Assembly (NCBI GenBank): GCA_004352715.1
Contig: SCFE01000001.1
Location: 3,941,520 to 4,005,519 of the forward strand
Length of the DNA stretch: 64,000 nt
DNA from: Hofstenia miamia
Taxonomy: Eukaryota > Xenacoelomorpha > Acoela
Reading direction: 5' to 3'
The position numbers and the translations under genes are program-made. Positions 33,152-42,942 of this stretch are shown here, one piece after another (the first letter of the stretch is position 1; every line of letters begins with the position of its first letter). The notes below the pieces were generated by a model. That model was not told the origin of the DNA. It searched no databases and was given only the letters and a program-made list of their open reading frames with translations.

Positions 33152-33552
33152 GTATATACATACATAATTGACGAAATTGTGTAATAAAAGAATAGAATGT
33201 ATACCTTAACATATAAATAAGCTAGAGTGCTAGAATAGATGCAACTTTAAAAAAATAAATTTGCGCTTGAAAAAAATCGCATCGAAAGAAAATTTAAAAA
33301 AATTAAAAATAGTATAGATTTCGCAATTGGAATTCATTTAATAATCATTTGTCAATGACGAATTCTTCTCTGATGTACAAATATCACAATTATTACGGAA
33401 GAAAAAAACTCTTTAGCAATTAAGTAAAATACAGATGCAATGAATTTAGAATTTAGAGTGAGATCTATGAAACCTTTCGACTTTTTTTACACGGAATTCG
33501 AGCACAAGAGACATCATCGCGAGTGATATTAGAAAGAGTAAATGCATCAAAC
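29283..33552. other. Long AT-rich stretch, probably intron
   Basis: A TA repeat at 29283-29306 and another at about 33098-33160. AACCGG...CCGGTT inverted repeat near 33030-33048. A candidate plus-strand exon at 30699-30883 is listed separately. No other element identified. Confidence 0.45.
30699..30883 (+). CDS. Possible terminal exon, plus strand (weak)
   Basis: A strong acceptor (ATATTTCCAG) precedes a frame reading MANFYEILNTIEFNGLMKNL and stopping at 30881-30883. Composition is protein-like (DQNKCQINADISALQLNFRA). There is no partner exon and no recognised family. It may be a mobile-element scrap or chance. Confidence 0.25.
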
Positions 33553-33661
33553 CTTTTTAGCTCCTTTGTAGTGCGGCTTCTTTTTGGATAATGCACCATC
33601 TAGGTTTGAAACGGAAAGTCTTGCATTACTGATCTTGCGAACTGGACTTGTCAACCATTTC
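33553..33661 (-). CDS. Exon with Trio/Kalirin-type linker motif
   Basis: One base completing a Lys codon plus 36 codons, ending in phase 0 at AAAAAG|GTTTGA. The acceptor is CCCTTTTAG. Joined in phase to the 33705-33768 exon, the junction reads SLKKWLTSPVRKIS, a motif I know from the linker after the first SH3 domain of the RhoGEFs Trio and Kalirin. The rest (NARLSVSNLDGALSKKKPHY) is basic. If the weak donor were not used the frame would end with Val-stop, making this the last exon. RhoGEFs of this family activate Rac/Rho GTPases at the membrane; no DH, PH or SH3 domain was found in the window, so the gene identity is tentative. Confidence 0.65.
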
Positions 33662-33704
33662 CTAAAAGGGAACAAGTAAAAATTATATAGGATGCTGTGC
33701 TTAC
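33662..33704 (-). other. Short intron (43 bp)
   Basis: GTAAGC...TTTTAG between the two linker exons. The split Lys codon (AA|G) is conserved across it. Confidence 0.65.
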
Positions 33705-33768
33705 TTCAAACTACCGCGTCGTTTCCCATCTCGCATCAAAACGCTACTGTCTTGTCCAATAACTCCAT
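33705..33768 (-). CDS. Exon preceding the Trio/Kalirin-type linker exon
   Basis: 64 bp: two bases of a split codon, 20 codons, two bases of the next split codon. The acceptor is TTTTTGTTTAG and the donor TTTGAA|GTAAGC. It encodes GVIGQDSSVLMRDGKRRGSL, which runs into KKWLTSPVRK of the next exon. Only this phase is open. It needs a phase-1 donor upstream. The exon at 38552-38703 ends in phase 0 with its best donor, so either an exon is missing between them or a weaker donor four bases earlier is used. Confidence 0.6.
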
Positions 33769-33991
33769 CTAAACAAAAACACTAAATATTGATGAAAAAA
33801 TGAGACAATTTCAGTGTAGTCAAAACACTATATTGGTATGTGGAGGGTCTAAACCGCGCTATCATTAGAAACGTTATCAGTACGATCACAAGTATAAAGA
33901 TTAAGTTCTCGATTGTCGCCTTGCTGATTTATGTAGTGTACAACACGAATATGGGAGTCGATATTTTCTCGGTAGAATGCACCGAAGTTAA
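33769..33991. other. Intron sequence, no gene recognised
   Basis: Ends at the TTAA (33988-33991) of a piggyBac-type MITE. Confidence 0.5.
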
Positions 33992-34226
33992 CCCTTTCAC
34001 TGCGTTTCATGAATTTTCAGAAGTTCTCAAAAAATGTCATTTTGACACAAAAAAATGAAAATCAATTTTTTTTTAAAAAAACACTATTATACTGAATTAC
34101 ATGGAATTACACCAGATTTTGGACATTTTATTAGAAAAAAACAGGAGAGATGTGGAGTGAAGTCGAATTTCGCAGTCAGACATAATGTTGGCCGCGTGAC
34201 TAAAGTCGAATTTCGTAGTGAAAGAG
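33992..34226. mobile_element. piggyBac-type MITE (235 bp)
   Basis: Bounded by TTAA at 33988-33991 and 34227-34230. The left end CCCTTTCACTGCG and the right end, reverse complemented, CTCTTTCACTACG form inverted repeats. CCCTTT ends with TTAA duplications are typical of piggyBac. It contains a repeated AAGTCGAATTTCG. No coding capacity. Confidence 0.75.
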
Positions 34227-34682
34227 TTAATGTCCAATATAACTAGGGTAATACATAGCGAATATTTTTTCAGAAATGTAGTGTAAAAAGTTGACAAGTC
34301 TGCGTCAAACAAGTTAAGAAAAATTTGGATGCTAAGTTGCGATATTGCTTTCAATAAACTATTGATAAGTTGTTGTAACGAAATAAGAAAATTAAATTCT
34401 CACATGAGTATATACGGAATCCCTTTAAGAACTACAAATCGTTTGAATGAGATTTTGAATCAAAGGTTTATAAAATGAGAACGTTACTTGTAATAGCAAA
34501 ACAAATATCGTACATGAAATTCTTGGAAAAGCACACTTACTACATAGGAAAATGAATTATGATGGGTCTACAGGACTAAATATCAATGCCCGCCGAGATT
34601 TGGTACAAGTCATGTCTCATTAAATATTCTGGTTCGATAATCTCATATATAGGGGTAACCCAAATAACTTTTCTTCAGTTGG
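34227..34682. other. AT-rich, no gene
   Basis: Intron-like sequence with no motif recognised. Confidence 0.5.
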
Positions 34683-34993
34683 CAGAGTTGGTAGTTGTTT
34701 CAATTATAAATACTAATCGCCTGCTACTCATAGTTCAACTTGTATATTTAGTCTGGATTTGCAAAGTATGGGAGATGATGATCCCGCAGAATCATTTTTG
34801 GGGCGTTTCTTTGGACTGAGGGAAAAAGTTAAGTTGACAGAGTTGGTAGTTGTTTCAATTATAAATACTAATCGCCTGCTACTCATAGTTCAACTTGTAT
34901 ATTTAGTCTGGATTTGCAAAGTATGGGAGATGATGATCCCCGCAGAATCATTTTGGGGCGTTTCTTTGGACTGGTGGAAAAAGTTAACTTTTC
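34683..34993 (+). repeat. 155-bp tandem duplication
   Basis: Two near-identical copies starting at 34683 and 34838 (CAGAGTTGGTAGTTGTTTCA). They differ by a few substitutions and single-base indels near the end of the unit (ATCCCGCAG against ATCCCCGCAG). Open frames through it shift between copies, so it is not coding. Confidence 0.9.
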
Positions 34994-35868
34994 TAATTAA
35001 ATTGATTGTAATACAACATTTATACACCGGACTTGTCAACAAGGTGAAATTTCTAAGCTCGGCGCGACTAAGCTCATTTGAAATTCGTCTAGGATGCCCA
35101 CATCTTTCAATAAGGCTCGTTTCAGCTCGATATTTTTATAAAAACTTTTTGCTCTCAGAATATTTTACATAGCTTTCCTATTATTTAATAAAAATTTCTA
35201 AAATGAGATTATTAGAAAGGCTAATTGCATGAAAAAATGAGAAAAATCTGCATAATCAAATTAACAAGTACTACTATAAATTTGCTTTGCTTAAAAAGGC
35301 TCGTTTTGGATTCGTTGTATATCCAATACTCTGCTCAAGCTCGGCTCGTTGAAAAGTCTGTTATACACTGAAAAATGGTTTAATCGCCACAGAGCCTTTT
35401 GGTGCGTAATCAAACGAATCCAATATTAAAAAGTTAATCACAACGGAAATCAATTCAGTTCAGTTAATAAAACATTCATTACTAGTAATTAGTGGGCTGC
35501 AGACTGATACGAATGAAATAAATACTGGAATAGAATCTAAAGCTGAACCTATTCCAGGAAAGAATTAAGTACAGCAAAAAGCGATGGAAATGACAAGCGG
35601 ATGTTGACGCAGGTGGAGTGGTTTTATGAATAGTAATGACTGTCAAATTATTTCAATGTACACTAAATTGAGCATATTATATAATCAAGTGTATTCTTGA
35701 CTCTTAACTACTTGTTTCACATAATTAGCTGGTATAAACTTTAACAATATTTCAAATGCAAAACACCCTGTTAAATGAATGCATCTACAGGAAAAGAAAA
35801 TAAAATCCTTGATTTTCAAACCACAAATTTCTAAGTATTGATAAATTTTTAAAATTTCTATAATTGAC
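34994..35868. other. AT-rich, no gene
   Basis: GCTCGGCGCGACTAAGCTC near 35055 and GCTCGGCTCG near 35338 recall the GAGCCGAGC repeats at 19890 and 21732, probably parts of one dispersed repeat. No exon seen. Confidence 0.45.
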
Positions 35869-36111
35869 CAGGGTCGGCAAAAAAGTGTATTTTTTTAGAA
35901 AAAAAACATTTTAAACATTTAAAACAATGTTTTTTTTGCTTTGAGAAGATACAGCTCAGGATGGAAAATTTAGCTAAAAACACATAGAAATAAACATTGA
36001 ATGATAACAAACTTATCAACATTCATTTTTCGTTTCACATGTAAGCAGTTTTGCTATTTTTCGGTAGAAAATCGGTTATAAACAGGTCCTGTTTAAAACA
36101 TGCCAACCCGG
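35869..36111. mobile_element. hAT MITE, family B (about 243 bp)
   Basis: Left end CAGGGTCGGCAAAAAAGTGT, right end reverse complement CCGGGTTGGCATG. Interior similar to the 37084-37410 element (GTGTATTTTTT, AACTTATCAACATTCATTTT, TAGAAAATCGGT). No target duplication recognisable, so the exact right border is uncertain. Confidence 0.65.
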
Positions 36112-36632
36112 CAATAACTAGAAAAAAAATAGAGCTTAGGCCAGAGGAAGGTCCGTGTGACAAAGAGGTCGCGCAGACATGCCGACGAATGATAAACACT
36201 ACATTAATTGGTCATTAAAAACAATAAATTTTGCACGTAAAGTTGATCATGTTAATGAATACAGACGAAAGTATAATATATTATCCCCGCTATATCAAGT
36301 ACAATTCCATGCAGCTTCCATTTAATTTAAGCATTAATATGGCCGAGAATCAAATTCGCTTCTTGAGAATTACTTAAAAGTAAATCCACGATCACGTAAG
36401 TTTATTTGCATCAGTATTTCCTATCCTAGTTTTTATTGAGGAATGAATTAGAAAATGCGATTAGAGTGGAAAAAAATTACAAAACAATTAAAAATAGTAC
36501 TTTTACACCGACTGAATACAATCGGAGACACAAACATGCTAAACACATTTACTGATTTTTTACAATGAGCTCACCACATACATGTACATAGACAAACACA
36601 CACAAATTTATTATTATTATTATATATTTAGT
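36112..36632. other. No gene recognised
   Basis: AT-rich sequence containing CA- and TTATT-type simple repeats near 36590-36625. Confidence 0.5.
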
Positions 36633-36766
36633 TTATAGTTTAATTGTATCTTTTAGCAAATATATTGCTTTGACTCTAAATTGAAGAAATCTTGCTACAG
36701 CAAGCGTTTCACTTTGATTAGCTCGTTGCATCACCGATGCATTAGTCCACCCAGCCGTTGGCAATG
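36633..36766 (-). CDS. Possible terminal exon (weak)
   Basis: A good pyrimidine-rich acceptor (CTCTTTTTTGCCTGCAG) is followed by two bases and 43 codons to a TAA at 36635-36633. The peptide includes TNASVMQRANQSETLAVARF and LQFRVKAIYLLK. AATAAA lies about 30 bp downstream. It could be an alternative end of the minus-strand gene through a phase-1 donor. No family recognised. Confidence 0.35.
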
Positions 36767-37083
36767 CTGCAGGCAAAAAAGAGCGTCAATGCTCAACTAT
36801 CCCTGACACACGCCAATCACGTGATATCAATGATGATTTACATTATAACCTGACGTAAGAAAATTACAAAGAAACCGTTTAATTATCATGATTTATTAGA
36901 GATAATGCACACATTTGAAGATGCCTGATAAATTTTCAGTCTATCAGAATTTAAATGTCAATGCACTCAAAACTAGAAAATATTTTGATGTAAAACAAGT
37001 TTTGTATCTACACTGAAATTGTCGAACATTTGCATTAAATTACTAGACAGCTAATGGCTATTTTCAACTGAATGTGTGTAAAG
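36767..37083. other. No gene recognised
   Basis: CCAAT and CACGTG occur close together near 36815-36828 in otherwise AT-rich sequence. This may be chance. Confidence 0.4.
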
Positions 37084-37410
37084 CAGGGTTGGCAAAAAAG
37101 TGTATTTTTTACAAAAAAATGTCCTAAATGCTTGAAACGTTTTTTTGCTCTTGGACAGGCCCACCTCAAGGAACTAACATCTTGTTGAAAGCCCATATAT
37201 AGCAAACACTGAATTATGATAAACTTATCAACATTCATTTTTAGTTTCATACACGTAAACAAAACACAAGTTTTGATAGTTTTAAGTAGAAAATCGGTCA
37301 TGAAAGTACGAATGGACGAAACCAAAAAAATATTTTCAAAATTTTCAACTCTCTATAAATTTGAAAAAACACCATTGCGATAAACAGTTGTTTAAAACAT
37401 GCCAACTCTG
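37084..37410. mobile_element. hAT MITE, family B (327 bp)
   Basis: Ends CAGGGTTGGCA and (reverse complement) CAGAGTTGGCA, 10 of 11. Perfect 8-bp target duplication GTGTAAAG at 37076-37083 and 37411-37418. Interior shares long stretches with the element at 35869. Confidence 0.92.
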
Positions 37411-38551
37411 GTGTAAAGTTAAAAATTTTAAATTATTAAGCAATCAAATACACGCTTGATTCATGTAAATTTATCTACATCTACGTATACAAAATGAATT
37501 ATTCAATTTAAGCACTAAGTGTTAATATAGTAACATTTTAGCCATAAAATTATAATATTTTGATATATCTGCGCATGAACTTTATATTGGGGTGCCTTTT
37601 AGCGAGTACAGAGCACAACAGAAGGTTTCAATACTGATCTGGCTCTTAGCAATTTGACCTGCAAGTTCTCAAAACAGTAAAAGCCTTGAAAGAGTTTCTG
37701 ACATTCAACCAAAATTTTATTAATGTTCGTTGGTTGTGATGACAGAACTTGAAAATTTAAACTGACAATACAAGGCATATAATGTGCAGCGAGTGCACGA
37801 ACTTGTGCTCAAAACAACTCTAAGCCAGCATCTCAGAAGGTGAAAACTAATTTTAACACAAATAAATATCATACAATAGATTTTTTCAACTCTCGATTTT
37901 ATATCGATCTGAAGAAATTGAAATAAATAACTCCAAAGTATGCCATGCAAAGGGGCTGGAGTGTATAAGTGAAGCATTTGACTGGTTGGATCAGCAACCG
38001 AGGCATCGCTTTACAATATAGGTGTCAAAGAAAATCATATAAAACTACTAAAATAGCTCAATACTGTTCATAAAAAATTTGTTCATTCAACAAGCGGTAA
38101 TAAAAACGCAAAATGGCCCGCCGATGCGTGAATTTCTAACTTTGAGAGGCGGTCACATAATTATCTTCAAATGGCCTTGATTACTTCTTACAGCAAATAT
38201 TCTTCCCGCATGAACATGTAAATTCCTATACAGAAAATTTGTACATAACCGGAAGAGTTGAGCAAATGTAATATAATTCAAATATATAAATATATATATA
38301 TATATATATAAACGTAAAATTGACTAGTACACATGAAATTTTAATAGGTAAGAAATTCTTTTATGACAGAACAGATTCTTAAATGGAGTAGTAATAAAAT
38401 CTATAAAACACTATCAATGGTCAGAAAATGTTGGTATTAAGGTAATAAAAAAAACGTTTCCATGTACAACAAAATCACTCTCAAATAATAATTCACCACA
38501 AAACACCAGATCTAAACTTTGATGCATATTTCATGACAATGGATTACTTAC
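37411..38551. other. Intron-like, no gene recognised
   Basis: TA repeat at about 38283-38311. Otherwise AT-rich with no supportable exon. Confidence 0.5.
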
Positions 38552-38703
38552 CCTACACTCGTCAACATTATTAGCGAACGAATAAATTTCTCGACCTTTC
38601 CCGTTCTCATCTCTAGAACTCTCAACTTTTTCTGGCCAATGTTCTATCAAAACTTCTCTGAGACTACACTCTGCACCTGGAAGAAGTTCTGCGATTGCCA
38701 TTT
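38552..38703 (-). CDS. Exon of a minus-strand gene, phase-linked to 44113-44542
   Basis: Acceptor TTCCGACAG (AG at 38705-38704), two bases completing a Glu codon, then 50 codons and a perfect donor AGG|GTAAGT in phase 0. The peptide starts MAIAELLPGAECSLREVLIE and ends SFANNVDECR. The upstream exon ends with a single G, and G+AA gives Glu, so the two exons join cleanly. Alternatively the ATG at 38701 is a true start and the upstream segment untranslated. The exon is much richer in GC than its flanks. No domain I can name. Confidence 0.65.
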
Positions 38704-39540
38704 CTGTCGGAACATTTTTTTATAAATTTGTTGCTAGGCTAATCCCTCAACTTTGTTGAAATCCTTTATAGCAAGCAATAAGAGTCAGAGCAAATTTATT
38801 GCGCAATATATGTATACAAAAAAATCTACAAACTAACACATGACAAAAAAATAAAACATAAACAAATAATTACCTACAAAGTATTATGTACAATATATAA
38901 TAATATAATCAATGTTTGATTGGATGTTTGTGTAGGTGCTCAATGTTGGATGTATATTTCGAATGCATGAAGTGTATTACCGTCCCCTAATGTATACTGT
39001 TTTATTAGAAGAAATTGCTTCAATTTTTTTCTAAACTTTTTATAGTTTTTTTCTATTCGCGTTTCATAATCTAAATTATTCCCAATTTAATTGATATGTG
39101 ATGAAAGCCATTATAATTTTTACCTAAACTCAAAAATTTTTGCGATTGCTCATATAATTTAATATAGTCATTAAGGAAAAGGAGAGATGTTTGTAGAGAT
39201 TTGAATTTAAATAAGATAGATAGCATAAGCAGATGAATTTGATAGAACATAGAGATAATATTTTACATTTATTACGATATACTATTGCTTCTTCATGCTT
39301 TTGTGCAAAGTTTAGAGTTTTTATACACCAATTAAATGTCTTTGATAGAAGCATAAGATATTTCGAATTTAGGTTAGTTAAAAGAAAGGAACAATATTGA
39401 AATTGAGAAAAACAGAAAGCATGTATTAGTGTTTTATGATAATTGCTACACATTACATTGTGTAAGTGATAAAGATAATAATTAATTATTTTTAATAATT
39501 TAATTATTATTTAAAAGATAATAATATAAAGTGTAACGAA
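38704..39540. other. No gene recognised
   Basis: AT-rich, probably intron between the exons at 38.7 and 44.1 kb. It ends where the second R2-like LINE begins. Confidence 0.5.
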
Positions 39541-39584
39541 TAGAAAAGGCCCTCAGTCCCCCGCAGGCCTTAAATGGTCAGAGG

Positions 39585-40340
39585 GTGCGAAGAATCTCCG
39601 GTCAACAGGCGGACTCCAAGATCGGAAGTGTGGACTCGAGAAGTGGCAGTATAGGATCCCCACAGACCAATGGACAACGGCAAAAGTGGACAGATGAGCA
39701 GAGCAGGATAACATTGGAGCGCTACAGAAGAAGCAGACCAGATGAGAGGGGTTATAGGAAGAGAATGTTGGAAGAATGGAAAAAGAAGAAACAGGATTAG
39801 AAGTTACAGAGCAGAGGCTTGCAGGGCAGGTCAGAAAGTTGAAGCTGGATGAGAATAGGGGAAAAAGAAGAGCTAAACAGACGAAGCAAAAGGAAAATGA
39901 AGTGGCAGATGTAGTAGCAGAAGTAGTGGTAAAAACAGCAGAAACAGTAGCTGTAGAAGGAAAGGATGAAGAAAGAAATAGAAGACAGAAGTAGGTTGCC
40001 AGTACCAAGAGGCATTAAGAGAAGCAAGTTAGCAGTAGAAACAGCAAATGTTAACAAAGTATTAGAAAGGATAGATGCTAAGAGTGTAACAGAGATAAAT
40101 TGGTTAGTGTATGCAGGCGCATGGGAGGTGCTGAAGGATGTAGGCATGGACATGAAGAAGAAAAGGCGACAAGAAGATAAGGGAGACAGAAAGCCAGCAT
40201 GGGAAAGAAGAATTGAGAATAAAGTGGCAAAGTTTAGGCAGCAAATAGGGAAGATCAGGAAAAGTAAGGCGGTACAGGACCCAAAGAAAGGTAGTGAGAC
40301 AAGCAACTTCAGGTCAATAACATGTCTGCCAACAACTTAG
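39585..40340 (+). pseudogene. R2-like LINE copy 2: Myb-like N-terminal region
   Basis: Three overlapping frames carry one protein: KWTDEQSRITLERYRRSRPD with GYRKRMLEEWKK (39585-39800), then VTEQRLAGQVRKLKLDENRG (from 39776), then the Lys-rich linker and start of RT (39966-40340, ending FRSITCLPTT before a stop). Two frame changes separate them. The Myb-like helices would bind target DNA. Homologous to 18764-19595. Confidence 0.75.
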
Positions 40341-40975
40341 AAATTGCTAACTTCTGTGATTTAAAGTAGTCTGGCATATTACTTAGAACAGAATAGGTTG
40401 ATATCAGAGGAGCAGAAGCGTTGTTAATAGACCAGGCAGTAGTGGAGAATTGTAGAAGAAGGAAGACAAACTTAGCAATGGCGTGGATAGACTACAGGAA
40501 GGCATATGACAGCATATCACATAGGTGGGTATTGAGGACCTTAGAGGCCAATAGAGTTTCACGGAAATGGGTTGAGTTTCTAGATAGGGATATGGGAAAG
40601 TGGCAGACTCAGATAGACGGACACAGGTTGAGGTTTAGGCGTGGCATATTCCAGGGAGACAGCTTAGCACCACTAAAGTTAAAGGAGACAGGCATAGGGT
40701 ATAAGATGGAGAAGAATGGTAGAGAAGTAAGTCACCTGTGGTACATGGACGACATGAAGATGTATGCTAGTTCAAATAAGATGTTGCAGAAGCAAGTGGA
40801 GACATTGGAGAAGGCAAGCATAGATTCTGGGTTGGAATTTGTATTAGGAAAGTGTGCGACAGTGACAATGACCAGAGGCAAGTGTGTAGATGGAGATGGT
40901 TTGACGACAGCAGTGGGGATAAGATTGACGAAGTCAAAGAGGGTACAAGTACTTAAATGTGATACAGAAAGATAG
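40341..40975 (+). pseudogene. R2-like LINE copy 2: reverse transcriptase, deleted
   Basis: After two stops the RT is readable from 40421: MAWIDYRKAYDSISHRWVL (fingers and first catalytic Asp), RGIFQGDSLAPL, then directly KETGIGYKMEKNG, so the usual segment between these blocks is deleted. The active site is WYMDDMKMYASS (about 40740). The frame stops at 40973-40975. The block before 40421 has also lost about a dozen residues and the frame. Confidence 0.8.
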
Positions 40976-41093
40976 AACAGATCATGAGGAAATGAAGACG
41001 AGGTTAAGAAAAGAATACAAGAGGAGAATAAGGAAAGTTCTACAGAAGTCAGCATTAAATAGTATAAAGGCAATTATTACATGAGCTATACCA

Positions 41094-41723
41094 GTGTTGA
41101 GATATTCGGCAGGAATAGTTAGGTGGAACAAGAATGAACTGAGGGAATTAGACAGGGAGACAAGGAAGATACTAGCAGCAGAGAGAGCATTCAACTTAAA
41201 TGAAGATGTAGATAGGCTGTACATGGCAAGGCATAAGGGAGGGAAAGGACTGCTAAGTGCGGAGGAAACTGTAGAAGCAGAAGCACTAGGGCTAAAGGAA
41301 TACGTAGAAGCAACACCTAGATGGTCAATACTGGAGGTCACTAAGGAGTTAAGGAAAATAAGAACTGAGAGTGAAAGAAAGACAGCATACCAGAGTAGGA
41401 TGGAATTACAGAGACAAACAAGGTATAGGCAGAAGACAATGCATGGAGAATACTGGAGGAACACAGAAATATGTGACAGAGAAGAAAGCAACAAGTGGTT
41501 AGAGAAGGCAGGACTAAAAAGAGAAACAGAAGCACTGATAATGGCAGCACAGGAGCAAGCAATAAGAACAAACTGGGTGAAGAAGCATATAGAAAGAAGA
41601 GTAGAAGTAAGTGATAAGTGTAGGCTATATAAGAAAGAGGCGGAGACAGTAGATCATCTGATAGGAGGGTGTGAGTATAAGTTCAGCATGACAAGGTGGG
41701 ACGAATGGTACATTGGAGCTTGA
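41094..41723 (+). pseudogene. R2-like LINE copy 2: post-RT region with degraded CCHC
   Basis: Open frame from RYSAGIVRWNKNELREL to a stop at 41721-41723. Near its end it has CRLYKKEAETVDHLIGGC, the zinc-knuckle-like region before the nuclease of R2-type elements, with the second Cys replaced by Tyr. Almost identical to 20290-20731 of copy 1. Confidence 0.75.
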
Positions 41724-41740
41724 GCAGGCAACATGGGTGA

Positions 41741-42184
41741 GAAGCAGGAGACAAGTGGTATGAACACACGCCACAGGGCGTCACAGAAAATGAGAAGGTT
41801 AAGATACTGTGGGACTTGAACATACAAACAAGTACGGTGATAGAAGCACGGAGGCCAGACATAGTAGTAGTAGACAAAGAGAAAAGATTGGGAAGAGTGA
41901 TAGACATAGCAGTACCAAAGGACAGGAATATAGAATGCAAGAAGAAAGAGAAGATAGACAAGTACATGGAGTTCGCAGAGGAAATTGAAAGGCTGTGGAA
42001 GTTGAATAAGGTTGAAGTAGTCCCGGTAGTTGTAGGAGCACTAGGAGCAGTGAGTAAGAAGCATAAGAGATACTTGGAGGAGTTGGGAGTACCAAAGTGG
42101 GGAGGAGCAGTAGCACAGAAGGCAGCATTGTTAGGAACAGCTAGAGTCCTGAGGAAAGCTCTCAGACTCCCTGGGAACTGGTGA
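41741..42184 (+). CDS. R2-like LINE copy 2: restriction-like endonuclease domain
   Basis: An open frame of about 147 residues without its upstream partners. It includes WYEHTPQGVTENEKVKILWD, then EARRPDIVVVD and VIDIAVPKD, the PD...D core of the restriction-like endonuclease (RLE) that nicks target DNA in R2-type LINEs. A long helical tail follows (KIDKYMEFAEEIERLW) and a conserved C-terminus ending LRKALRLPGNW. The domain looks intact. It is separated from the preceding frame by a single frame change, so it is not translated as part of a full protein. Confidence 0.8.
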   Translation, partial: EAGDKWYEHTPQGVTENEKVKILWDLNIQTSTVIEARRPDIVVVDKEKRLGRVIDIAVPKDRNIECKKKEKIDKYMEFAEEIERLWKLNKVEVVPVVVGALGAVSKKHKRYLEELGVPKWGGAVAQKAALLGTARVLRKALRLPGNW

Positions 42185-42232
42185 GTTCCCCGGGCTGAGA
42201 GGGATACTAGCATGAAGCTGTGAGAAGAAATG

Positions 42233-42264
42233 AATAATAATAATAATAATAATAATTATAATAA
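42233..42264 (+). repeat. (AAT)n tract shared as tail by two opposed LINEs
   Basis: The R2-like LINE ends here on the plus strand, and the other LINE ends here on the minus strand as (ATT)n. The tract is slightly imperfect (AATTATAATAAT at its right end). Confidence 0.9.
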
Positions 42265-42942
42265 TGGATGACTATATTTGGCCGCTGAAGGCATACACTC
42301 CAAACATATAAAAACAAGACAAGTTTTGCAGCAGCCAGGACTGTCACAGGAGATATAGTAGGAGCAGATGGCAGAGTTGATGAAGTTGAAGAAGAGCTCA
42401 GCAAAGATTTTTTGAAGGTCGACGGCGGGGAAAAGAAATCAATGGCTGTTGGAGGGTTGAGAGTCAAGATGTAATGAGCAGCAGTACAAGCACGATTGAA
42501 AAACGAGTGAAGGGTGCGATGTTTCTTGGAGCGATGAACGGAGAAAGTGACAACAGCATCAGAGCGAATAAAGCGGGAATGAGAGAGCTTAATGAAATCA
42601 GAAGGATAAAGGTCCACTTTGCGAATGAGGAAGCGATTGAAACGAAGAAGATCACAGGCATGGAAGTAGAGTGACAGCGAGACAGTGTAGAATTTGAGAA
42701 GAGCATCTTTGTATGGCAAGGGAGAGATCCATTTGAAGGCACGCTTCTGGAAACATTCCATAGAGTGGAACAAGGAACGAGAAGGCCACCAACAGGGAGA
42801 AGCATAGAGACCAATAGTGCGAGGAATGGATTTGAGCAAAGAGGTTTCACAGCAGCCGTGGTATTAAAGGGAACATTGAGGAAGAGAGCCAAGAGTGAGA
42901 AATTAGCTTTGCAGAGGCGCAAACACGTGACCAGACCAATTT
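42265..42942 (-). pseudogene. 5'-truncated LINE: RT C-terminus (same family as 14881-15517)
   Basis: Read on the minus strand, a frame of about 200 residues (HSMECFQKRAFKWISPLPYK, FHACDLLRFNRFLIRKVDL, later AAHYILTLNPPTAIDFF) is the end of a non-LTR RT. It runs into the 3' UTR and the (ATT)n tail at 42264. Upstream parts at 42840-42940 continue in other frames (CKANFSLLALFLNVPFN). Truncated at about 42942, where Gypsy sequence begins. Better preserved than the plus-strand copy. Clade not determined. Confidence 0.75.

Larger units (their letters stand above)
39541..42232 (+). mobile_element. R2-like (RLE-type) LINE, copy 2, internally deleted
   Basis: Begins within the 5' region of copy 1 (matching 18783 onward), so it lacks the tRNA-like head. 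In order: a Myb-like region, a broken RT with two internal deletions, the region after the RT, and a C-terminal PD-(D/E)XK-type nuclease. It ends in an (AAT)n tail. It is very similar to copy 1 where comparable. Defective because of the RT deletions and several frame changes, but the nuclease part is intact. Confidence 0.85.

Noticed and set aside
33840-34246. Short plus-strand frames over the piggyBac MITE
   Set aside because: They cross the MITE border and have no motif.
34759-35172. 137-residue plus-strand frame across the tandem duplication
   Set aside because: Created by the 155-bp duplication; the copies are read in different frames after small indels, so there is no conserved protein.
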